From positions 1,310,174-1,374,173 of the forward strand of contig NC_026737.1 in NCBI RefSeq assembly GCF_000210295.1: a stretch of 64,000 nt of DNA, written 5' to 3'. The notes under the pieces are model-generated. The model was not told where the DNA came from and did not search any database. It saw only the letters and a program-made list of their open reading frames with translations. Below are positions 29,743 through 38,923 of the stretch, piece after piece. Numbering within the stretch: position 1 is the first letter of the stretch; each line of letters begins with the position of its first letter. Both the position numbers and the translations under genes were made by a program. The DNA is from Trypanosoma brucei gambiense DAL972. Lineage: Eukaryota > Euglenozoa > Kinetoplastea > Trypanosomatida > Trypanosomatidae.

Positions 29743-31401
29743 CTATTGTTTGCCACCGCCTTGAGCATTTCCCAGCGAACAATAGCCCCGACCTCGCTCA
29801 CAGTCAGACGGAGTCCATGTATTGCAGACGAGACCGGGGAATGTACCGGGTTTTAACATGGATGTGCCCAATATGACGCGCAAGCACTCTAGAAATGCTT
29901 GTGAAACGGATGGGTACGCTGTGAGCATTTCACTCAGCTCGTATGCCGACTGTTTACGTTGAATCGCCGCGGTAGCGAACTCTACGATAGTACTTGCGCT
30001 CCATCCCACTACGTGAACGCCGAGAAGCGTCTTTTTACTGTCATTACTCGCGAGTATTTTTACAAACCCTTCGGTGTTGCTTGCAGCCACGTTGCGACTG
30101 CAGAGTTCAAACCCATACTTGGCCACTACATACGATACATTTTTTGCTCTGCACTGCTTTTCGTTTTTTCCCACGGAAGCTACGGCACTGTCTAGGAATA
30201 CAATTCTGGAATGGTCGGGGTGAAGCGGCTCCGTTATGTGTGGACTGTATATATGATCTACCGCCAACCGCCCCTTCGCTTCGCCCATACTCACTGACCT
30301 GTCACGACCTGTTGCGTCTCCCACGGCGTAAATGTGTTTTTTGTTTACACACCTGCCAAACTCGTCTAGCACAAGTACCCCGTCGCGCACTTCGCAGTTA
30401 GTATTACGTAGGCCCAGTCCGAAGTAATTCGGTCGGCGCCCAGTCACGGTGAGGCCCCGCTCCACTTCGTACGTCTGAAGTTCATGTGTCTTGCGGTGCA
30501 TGATGGTATAGCGAACTCCATTCCCCGAGGTGCCGTCATTTGGTGTCTCCTGGCCATCACTCTCACTTTTGGTCAGTGATTGTAAGCTGTACAGCAAGCA
30601 ATCTTGGTGCACCTCTACGCCATGCTTTTCCATTCCCTTCTGTATCGTTGCTGCCATATCATCATCTTCCTTCGGCATTATGCGCTCCTTCTTGTCTAGT
30701 AGAAACACCTTGGTCTTACCAAGCCTGCCGTATGTCATCGCGGATTCACTGCCAAGCGCGCCGCCACCCACCACTACCATGCTTTTTGGCAGCGGTAACG
30801 TCATAAGGTCATCGGAAGTCACCACGTTCTTGTGGTCCACGGGCACATGTGGCTGCGTGACAGGGGCAGAACCTGTGGCGATGATGAAATAATCAGCCGT
30901 CACCGTTCGGTACTCCTTTGCCTCGCGGCTACTGACCTCTAACTCATGAGGGCTAGCAAAAGCGGCGCGACCGTAGAGTAACGCCACGTTAGAGGCGCTG
31001 AGGGCAGATAGTACCTGCTTTTCCCGCGTCTCGCTCACCTCTTGCAGTTTCTGCAGCATGCGTTCATCATCGAGTTCCATAAAATTTGAAATGGTAGTTC
31101 CATACACCCGTTCGGCGGAACTTCCCCTCGCGCGCCCCAAAAAGTTTGACATTTCCCACAACGTTTTCGACTGAAGTGTGCCATCCCACAGATCGCAACC
31201 ACCAATACGCTTTGCTTCTACAAGACAGACCCGTTTGTTGTAGTCCACAGCTCGTAGGGCTGCCGCAATGCCAGCGGGACCGGCGCCGATGACACATACG
31301 TCGAAATGTGTTTTGCCGAGCGACTGCCAGTAGACGAGGTGTGGTCGCTGGTGCGTGAAGGAGAAACGTGTGTGCCGTAACACGGTAATGATTCGTGCCA
31401 A
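29743..31401 (-). pseudogene. Dihydrolipoamide-dehydrogenase-like gene without an in-frame start codon (copy 2)
   Basis: The frame is open for about 552 codons and encodes a close relative of the gene downstream: the FAD motif VIGAGPAG, NAD motif VVGGGALGSES, IYAVGDATGRDRS, and the same altered active site (GGCDLWDGTLQSK; TAYPSVSQAF in place of the His/Glu motif). Upstream the frame continues to a TAG at 31455-31453, and I find no ATG between that stop and the FAD motif. The first codons of the interval given are TTG GCA CGA. The first in-frame ATG (31152) lies after the FAD motif (within LWEMS), so translation from it would remove FAD binding. The body is intact, so start-codon loss is recent, or a non-AUG start or sequencing error must be invoked. 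Confidence 0.7.
31148..31305 (-). repeat. Near-identical block shared with 28962-29119 (copy in LPD-like gene 2)
   Basis: Second copy of the block described at 28962-29119. It covers the FAD-binding Rossmann segment and the altered redox motif. Confidence 0.8.
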
Positions 31402-32735
31402 AGTTACCTGATTTACACCCAGGCACCAAACCGAGCAGCGCGGGGTACCAGACTATGCCAATCACCTCACCCGCAGCCTACATACTGGGATTGGGCAATG
31501 ACTAAAGAGGGAAAAAAATTGTTCATCACCCTCCTCTTCGTCCGTTTTTCAAGGGATGCAGTCACCTTCTGGTGTGTAGTCTCTCTACCGCCAGTAAAAT
31601 GGAGTGTCGGGGATGAACTACAGAAGACAAAAAGCAAGAGAGAAAAAAGAAAACTATGTATGTGTGGGTTGTGCGAAAGGGTTAACAATTTCAGCACCCG
31701 TCACATTGCCCCAAAACACCTGAAGTGACAAACAAAAGCATGTAGACGTTAAAGTTAGAAATAATGCATATGCACATGTTTGACGCTCATTTAGTTCTCG
31801 GAAAACAAAAATAAAAAAATTGAGCGACGCTCAACCCTGAGCCCCCCCCCAGTATTGCTTCTATCTGCATTAATGTGTCAGAATACTTGCAACCAAGGGA
31901 ATCAACAATGAGGGGGACAACAAGAACAGGAGGGGAGTCGTGGGGAAACAAAGACATCTGACGGCATTTTTCTGCCTCCATTATGCAGTAAAAGTAACAA
32001 GCACATAAAACACAAACACTTGCAAAAAAATGTGGAAAATGGAGAGGTAGAATTAAAAGAAGGTGTTAGGACTCACCTACTTAGACCCCAATGAAAAACA
32101 AGTACTAAAGGTGCCGGGGGTAGATGGCCGACAGCAACATCGTGCGCGGGGCGAGCTACTACCACAAGCGTAATGCATAAATATGACTATTTCGGCTTCA
32201 TACCCCGATGAACAAAGCTATGTGTCGCATATTCACATCGTGCACTACGTGGTTACACATGAAATAAAACAAAAATGGGAGTCGTCCAAGGTGACTCAGG
32301 TAATCCTACCGCTGACGGAAACATACATACATATTATGGAGAAGCATTAAACAACGCGCTAAAAAACGAAAATGGGAGGCAAACTTAAAGAGATGAAAAA
32401 ATAATCACTTATTTGTGAAAACAGGGTCCCATTTGGGATGTAATAAAAATAAGGGAGGTGAGAAAACCACAACTAAAGTAAACACGGTGACATTAAAGAT
32501 AAAACCACGGAAGAACAATTAAACTGAGAAACTTGGCTCAAACAAGGGAGAGCAAAAAATACATATACGAAAAATAGGTGAGTGTTTGTGGACGGTAACC
32601 CCCGCAGCTTACATCCGGTGTGCTTTGCATAGGAAAATTCCCCTCTGCACGTATGAGGTTGGTCAACGCAGTAACGTTTTGCAGGCCCCCATGCTTTCTC
32701 TCGTTACCACTGAATTTATCAACACCACCAGTGCT
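31402..32735 (-). other. Intergenic region
   Basis: About 1.3 kb between the MGSAAGK protein gene and the LPD-like copy 2. The plus strand is A-rich at 31980-32580, as in a T-rich 3' UTR on the minus strand. It contains the acceptor at 31618-31656 and no other gene. Confidence 0.55.
31618..31656 (-). promoter_or_regulatory. Probable trans-splice acceptor of LPD-like copy 2
   Basis: On the minus strand a strong T/C tract (31655-31621) ends in TCTGTAG with AG at 31619-31618. The first ATG downstream of it (31526-31524) opens only a short frame ending at 31467, in a different phase from the LPD-like frame. Confidence 0.6.
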
Positions 32736-33551
32736 TCACGGTGTTGGTGTACAACGATCCATCGCTGGAGAGAACAAAAAGAGGTCCGACCCGTCAGATG
32801 TTGCGTACGTGTTATTACCGTTAGACTGCAGGCTGTATGAAAAGCCACGAGCTCCACAACTATCCCTACGCAAGGATTTTGTCGAGGTAGTCTGCAACTC
32901 TCGTACCGCCGCCAGGCCCCTCGTCCCACGTCCGCTCAGTGAGACCTGTGTGTTACTGCAGGAAAGTCCATCACTCAGACTGTATGGCAAAGCACTCGCC
33001 GGTTCATCCGCTTTTAGGATAAAATGAGAAACTGGAGTTACCCTCGACGTGTTGAGCCCTTCACTGTCACTCTCAGGTCTGCAACGATGAGATGCGCTCA
33101 ACCTGTGTTGATCATCGGAACCACTACACATCTGCTCCCCACTTGCGATAATCTCCGTACCCACCACTTCTGCGGGTTTTGGGTTAAAATATGGTGTCAG
33201 TGCACCTTCCCTCGGCTCCGATACCCCAAGTGAGTGTACGGGTCGCCGCAAGTGGCGTCGAAAAATCTGTAAGTTGGGTGAAACCATTTCCCTTTCATTG
33301 TAACTGCTATTGACATTGCCAGTGTCACAGTCGTCTTCGTCGTCATCCGCATCTATATCGTCCTCAGTCACCTCGGTCCCGGTTGGTACGGAACCTCGGC
33401 AAAATTCACCCGGCCGATGTACATTATCGTTGGTGTGGCCTGTCGTCGCATTTAGACCACCGCTGGTGATATCTCCGTTGTTTTCCCTTGCATGCAATTT
33501 CTCCCCACGATCGTGCTTTTTTTCTCCAATCTTTCCCGCAGCAGAACCCAT
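32736..33551 (-). CDS. Hypothetical protein with putative N-myristoylation site
   Basis: A 271-residue protein if started at the ATG at 33551 (MGSAAGKIGEKK). The frame is open further up but without sensible content. Gly2 followed by small residues and basic residues fits the N-myristoyltransferase pattern. The rest is hydrophilic and probably disordered: a strongly acidic patch near residues 65-77 (DDIDADDDEDD), an Arg/His segment (FRRHLRRPVHSLG), and a Ser/Thr-rich C-terminal half with several possible phosphosites. No enzyme domain is seen. Membrane attachment by myristate is an inference from the N-terminus only. Function unknown. Confidence 0.65.
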   Translation of the reverse strand: MGSAAGKIGEKKHDRGEKLHARENNGDITSGGLNATTGHTNDNVHRPGEFCRGSVPTGTEVTEDDIDADDDEDDCDTGNVNSSYNEREMVSPNLQIFRRHLRRPVHSLGVSEPREGALTPYFNPKPAEVVGTEIIASGEQMCSGSDDQHRLSASHRCRPESDSEGLNTSRVTPVSHFILKADEPASALPYSLSDGLSCSNTQVSLSGRGTRGLAAVRELQTTSTKSLRRDSCGARGFSYSLQSNGNNTYATSDGSDLFLFSPAMDRCTPTP

Positions 33552-34391
33552 TGTTATCTGATGATAACAAGCCCGGTAACGGTTAGCCGCAGCGACGACG
33601 GGAGCAAAATCACCAACGACGGTGACAACTGAACAAAGGGGATGATACACGGCAGAAGTGAAGTAGATTTTCCTGCTTAATATTTTTTCCCGGGAGGGGA
33701 AGGGGGTGTACAAACTGTTGTATACCACTCAAACCCTCTGGGCTTCTTTTCCCGTTATACTTGCCTAGGTTACTATTTACACTCCTCTCGAGCAGAAGGC
33801 AATGATACTATTGACTGTTGACCGGTTGCTAGCGCAGCGCAAAAACCTATGAAGTCAAAACGGGAAGGAGGTAGAAAGTAATGACAACGTGAGGATGTGG
33901 TGCATTGCAAGTGCACGTGTGAAGTGTTACCTATAAAACATAAAATAAAATGTTATGGCGATGTTAGCCTAACACCGTTGCAGCAACCATTTCTGCGTGC
34001 AACAAAGCAGTTTAAAGAAATAAGGGAAATCAAAGGCAAACTGTTCATCAGCTTCAGGGATATGATCCCCAATTAACCTCTTCGCTCCTTAGCGGTATCA
34101 ACTGCCTGCTTTCACAAGACCCTCTACACCACAAACTGTTGGTTTGCACACCCCATCACGTTCCCGTAGCGGCATCTTTCCCCTTGTCTGGCGTAGTGGC
34201 TACCGCTTTACTCGGATGTTAAAACTCATGCAGCTGGTGGGGTGTGAACTTTTCAAAACAGCTTGCGACCTCCCCCTCATTAGGTACGGTGATGGGTAAC
34301 GAAGCAGTAGAAATGCCAACAGGCTTTCGCTATTGTTTGATGGGGAGTCAACAACATGTTTACGATGGCACATGATCTGCATTTCCTCACG
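33552..34391 (-). other. Intergenic spacer
   Basis: About 0.8 kb between the CRAL-TRIO gene and the putative myristoylated protein gene. A tRNA-like A-box string near 34190 lacks a B box and foldable arms. Nothing else is seen. Confidence 0.55.
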
Positions 34392-35729
34392 TTACACATT
34401 CATTCCCCAAGGCAAATGTACTGCGGAAAAAGCACCAGCGACGACTGCTATTATTAGTGTTGTGATGTCCTCCCTCAGCACCCAGTCCCACCATATGACT
34501 GTGACACGGCATACAAAAAACACCGCGGTCAGAAGTATAGCGGCGGCCACGCCAACTGCTATCTTCACGTAAAAGAGATAATGTTTCTCCTCTGCAAGGT
34601 GCCTCTTTACCTTCCAGTATTTCTCACGAAAGTAATGACATGTTTGCTCTCCGTCTTTGCAGCATCCTGACATAGACCTCAGAACTAAATTCCTCTTTAT
34701 GAGTTCCACCTTTATTATCTCGTCGCGGACAGAACAGTAGTTTCTCATCAAATGGTTTTGTTCTTCGGCGTATGATCTGTTGCCTCTCTCATGCCGGTCG
34801 CCGTACTCGTGTCTTGCTTTCGTGATATCACCGAAAGGTTCAGCTTCACCATCTTTGCATTGTAATTGACGCCCCGCGGCCCTCAGTTGCAATTGCTGCA
34901 GCTCCCATTCTTTCACAGTTAAATTATCTTGCTTTATGGCCTTCTGTAACTCACAGAAATGGCACGTCACGGCGTCTGCGAACGCACGCCAACGCGCTGG
35001 TTCCACAGTATTAAGTTCACCGCCTAGTTCGGTAGGGAGAACCGCTTGGTCGAACCATTGTAGCAGGAAACCTCGGCGTAGTTCGGCTTCAGACACGACG
35101 ACAATAGAACCTGATATATCTTTCAACGCTCTGTTAAGCAGCGGCCGAGCTACTACCGCCGCGATTTTGGACATATTCACAATAAAGACCCGCTCTATGA
35201 GCCCCGGGTAGAACCTGCTAATGCGTGTCGCAACAGTCTTTTGGAAGCATAACTCCATACTCTTTAACACCTCCGCGTTCTGTTGATCTATTAACAAAAT
35301 TACACGGCAACTCTTATTTTCTTCACGCAGTCTTGTTGCATACGTCATAACAACATCAAGCATCTTGACGTATTCACTGTGATTCTTTACACCTGTTGCG
35401 TATCGTGCGGTGCAAACGTACAGACAGACCCGTCCGAGTCGGTCTGACCCAATGATTTGGACAACTCCGCGCGCAAGTTCGCTATGAATGTCAGTATCGA
35501 CGTTGGTGTAGTTGCACAACTCAGTTCTCTCCATCGTTTCACGCTCCTCTACGATTCTTATAGTCTCCGGGACGTTAAAATCCTTACTCTCGAGGAAAGC
35601 ATATAACCAGCAATCAAAATGTGTGTGTGCAATACCTATGCGATTTTTCAGGTCCTGCAGTTGTTTCCGGTGGGTGGTTGCTTCGTATCCTAGGTGGGAA
35701 AGAAGTACGTCAACTTCATGAGTAGACAT
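34392..35729 (-). CDS. CRAL-TRIO (Sec14-like) domain protein with C-terminal membrane anchor
   Basis: A 445-residue protein, ATG at 35729 (MSTHEVDVLLSH). Residues about 20-70 form the small helical N-lobe (CWLYAFLESKDFNVPETIR resembles the RFLRARKFDV element). A CRAL-TRIO lipid-binding fold follows (about 85-240): RVCLYVCTARY, VILLIDQQN, FYPGLIERVFIVNMS, RPLLNRALKDI, and ending AVLPTELGGEL, the classic Sec14 signature. A charged coiled segment (240-385) precedes two hydrophobic spans near the C-terminus (VAAAILLTAVFFV and TLIIAVVAGAFSAV). It is expected to bind or move a hydrophobic ligand, such as phosphoinositide or phospholipid, at a membrane, perhaps a contact site. Ligand and organelle are not deducible. 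Confidence 0.82.
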   Translation of the reverse strand: MSTHEVDVLLSHLGYEATTHRKQLQDLKNRIGIAHTHFDCWLYAFLESKDFNVPETIRIVEERETMERTELCNYTNVDTDIHSELARGVVQIIGSDRLGRVCLYVCTARYATGVKNHSEYVKMLDVVMTYATRLREENKSCRVILLIDQQNAEVLKSMELCFQKTVATRISRFYPGLIERVFIVNMSKIAAVVARPLLNRALKDISGSIVVVSEAELRRGFLLQWFDQAVLPTELGGELNTVEPARWRAFADAVTCHFCELQKAIKQDNLTVKEWELQQLQLRAAGRQLQCKDGEAEPFGDITKARHEYGDRHERGNRSYAEEQNHLMRNYCSVRDEIIKVELIKRNLVLRSMSGCCKDGEQTCHYFREKYWKVKRHLAEEKHYLFYVKIAVGVAAAILLTAVFFVCRVTVIWWDWVLREDITTLIIAVVAGAFSAVHLPWGMNV

Positions 35730-38533
35730 CCTCCAGTCCCCCCTTTTTCCACTCTACAACTTCGTTACGTTCGCATAAAATACCAGAAGGACCACCTGCG
35801 TGCAACACACTGCGGAAAATTTTCCACTTCTTCCCAACCTCTAAACTAGCGTAAAATAGTAATAAAGTAGGGAAAAATATTGAATACAATAATGATGGAG
35901 CCGACAATATTTTCCGCTTCGGCTCCATGAATTTCCACGCTCTAACGGTGATCAAAGGGGGGAAAGTAAAGAAAAGAGAGAGAAGCTGCTAAAACAGACA
36001 CAACTGTGTCGCCACAATATCCCGCATAATCATCCAATGTGCGTTTGGTGCCAATGCAAAACAAAAAAAGAAATGCGCTCTTCCCTACCCACAGCAAACG
36101 GTTCACACTACGTCCCCGTAATCTCACCTCAATATCAAACTAAACAAAAAAACCAAAAAGACCATCTAAATCATATAGTAGTGATACAATTTCAACCAAA
36201 TTTGTGCACCTCGCAGCATATTTGGCGAAAACAGTGTTGTCACCACGGCTCAAGTTCCCTTCCGGATTAGTTTGGTTAAACAATATAACCCATAGGATGT
36301 AGAAAAGGATATCGTGTATACCACTTCCCCCTCACTCAAAAAGGGCCAAAAATACGACGGTCCCTCCTTTGATTTTCGTCACAGGGGATTTTGTCCACTG
36401 AAAGAGCGGCAAGCAATCGATTAACAGTCCCACTGGCTGTTACTATGAAGATACCCACGAGGTGCAGTATACAATCTTTTGGCAACCACTTATACTCAGT
36501 GAACCTAACAGTCCCGTGCGACAAGAGGTGCGACTGAGGTCTCCATAGGTTAGATTTTATGTTGATTATACATAAACAATACAAGAAAATCTCACCAATT
36601 TAAGGTTTCTAATAATTTTTTTTGACGCCGGTAAGGTTAAAGTTTATTTTATAGTACTGCGGCGATCCACTGCACTGGGCCCATTACGGGCAAAGATCTC
36701 AGCTGCACGAAAAAAATACACCACTCAAACGCACGTATTCCTCATTTTTTTTTTTTGCGACTGAGCAGCTCAAACGGCGTTAGCGCAAATGGGAGTCATT
36801 TTGCACACAGCAACTAAATGCCAGATGACGACACCGGAACGAGAGGAGAAAGTTAGAAGCAGAGGTTGGTAGACTGAAAATAGGCACTTATGTATTCGTG
36901 TACCGTCACAAAGTTGTACTTTTCAAGATTTCACCAAAACCACTGAAATGGTGTCCGATACATCCCGGAAATCGCTGAATCCCCCCCCCCTGTGTGCCAA
37001 CCCACGAGATGTGTAAAGCCAATAAGGGAGATGCATCCCATTGTGACAAAAACCACAAGCATTCGCAACTCTCAAGATACCTAATTTCTTCGCATACGCA
37101 AGGTACTACGCCTCCGCACATTTCTCCATGAAAACATCATTGATTCGATGTTATAAACCGCCCCCATGGGGTAACACTGCCCCCCATAAAAGTCAATAAA
37201 TAACTATAGATACAAGCAAAAATAAGGGAATATATCTAAGCGTCCGAGTCAACTTCCGACACTGTCAACTTGTCACGGTAAGTATGATGCAAATATTGCG
37301 CTGCAGTAAACGGATTTGCTTCCCTGCAAACGGAAAGGGCAGCGCAGCGTGATAAACCCGGTCCTTGAAAAATTGATACATAGGCTTCCTGTCATCACAG
37401 TTAATGACATCTACGGTATATGCCGCCTTCGCAACCCGTCGGGGCAGCGGCGAGTAGGACCATTACCATAACGGGCACCATCACGCAGCTTTCATGAAGA
37501 AACGTGAAGAGGCATCATATGTTCCCGTGTGTGTCACTAAGAATACCAATAGATATAAGATCCAATGAGTTCCACAAAACACACATACACATATATGCAA
37601 CAACAGTAAAATATGAGAATTTATTGACTGATAGAACGTAATACAATTGGGGGCCAGACACCTATGACATGACGGTTTCTGATAAAGCAGTCAGAGGCCA
37701 CTACAGACTTGGGTAGTCATGTCCTTCATTTTCCGCATTTGTTACCCTCCATGCTCACAAGAGGTCATGGTCGCTGTACACCACTGAAAGACACAGTGCC
37801 GAGGAGCAACTTGTTTTCACCGCTTAACCAGCATTTGGTTTTTGTTTCTCCACAGCAGTCAAGATTATTTGGTAATTTCACACGGTGTGAAGTGGCCGAA
37901 AGAGTTAAAAACGATACCACCACCCAAATAGACAACTTTTGTCAGAAGCCACTCCGTCCCCTCCGCGCCACGCGGCTGTCAGTGTTGCCTTTTGAGCCCA
38001 GTCTGTAGAACGAACCCGCACAATATTTATGTATTGGAATTGTGAAAGATGCCAGCAATGGCCTTACGAAAAAGTTGCTATGACTTTAACTCCTCAATAG
38101 ACCAGTTTGTGCTCCATCATCACTTTCAGTAAAATGTGGTGGCCGCTACGCCATTACAAAGAGCACCAACGACACGACTTAGTTCTGTGACGATGCAAAT
38201 ACTCAACGGAAAGGGTCCTTTCCTCGTGCGTTTGACGCTGATAGTGATACCCCCTTCCTGAAGATAGCTAATACTACTTCGGCAATACCTGCCACAGACA
38301 TTTAAGAATGTAGTTGCGTTGCGATGCGGTGCGTTGTAGGGGGAGGGGGTGGAGATGCCAACTTTGCCCGTGGTGACAAAAAATACGGGCTGCCATTAAA
38401 ACAGAAAGCATAGTAAGTGATTGAAACAAGCGCTCAAAAAGCAGTGTAAAAACAGTAACAGTATTGCTAACGGTAATAAAAGTAGTAGTATCCGTGGGGC
38501 AGAGGTAGCCAGTCAGTATGACGCCATATATTG
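35730..38533 (-). other. Gene-poor region
   Basis: About 2.8 kb without a supportable gene. It is AT-rich with only short frames on both strands (longest about 100 codons) and homopolymer runs (T at 36747-36756, C at 36980-36989). It may be a long 3' UTR of the BAP31-like gene plus the CRAL-TRIO 5' UTR, or decayed sequence. Confidence 0.5.
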
Positions 38534-38923
38534 CTACCTTTCTTTCTTCTCAAGGGCGTTGTGCAGCCTTGCAAACTTCATCACGGCAGCACTCAAAACC
38601 GTGGCAAGTGCGTGGATGTACATATTTCGTTCAAGGCGCCACTTCCTTCCCTCCCAGTCGATTTCCATTGTCATTTCCGCGAAGCTTGGTTTGCCGCCAC
38701 TGTACTTCCTCCTCCAATCAATTACTTGTAGAACAAAACCAATGAATGTTGTGACTGTCACTATAGTGAGAACCGACACTCCGTAAAAATTGACTCGTTC
38801 GGCATAGCCCATTGCCCGGCTCATGGCTCTCGACAGCAGCGGTATAGGGATTATGAACAAAACGAAGACGATAAATGCAGGCACTATAAGCGCGTTAACC
38901 TCCAATGCCAAAAGGCTGACCAT
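38534..38923 (-). CDS. BAP31-like ER membrane protein
   Basis: A 129-residue protein from the ATG at 38923 (MVSLLALEVNAL). It has three predicted membrane spans (about residues 10-28, 44-65, 102-120) and the BAP31/Yet family signature before the third span: WRLERNMYIHALATVLS, compare the RAQRNLYIAGFSLLLS pattern of BAP31. It ends KKER, a KKxx-type dilysine signal that fits COPI retrieval to the ER. The long cytosolic coiled-coil/death-effector tail of animal BAP31 is absent, so this is a membrane-domain-only form. BAP31 proteins help sort and quality-control membrane proteins at the ER. The match is from motif and topology only. Confidence 0.75.
   Translation of the reverse strand: MVSLLALEVNALIVPAFIVFVLFIIPIPLLSRAMSRAMGYAERVNFYGVSVLTIVTVTTFIGFVLQVIDWRRKYSGGKPSFAEMTMEIDWEGRKWRLERNMYIHALATVLSAAVMKFARLHNALEKKER

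Noticed and set aside
34185..34260. tRNA-like A-box string
   Set aside because: No B-box and no plausible cloverleaf arms in the following bases.
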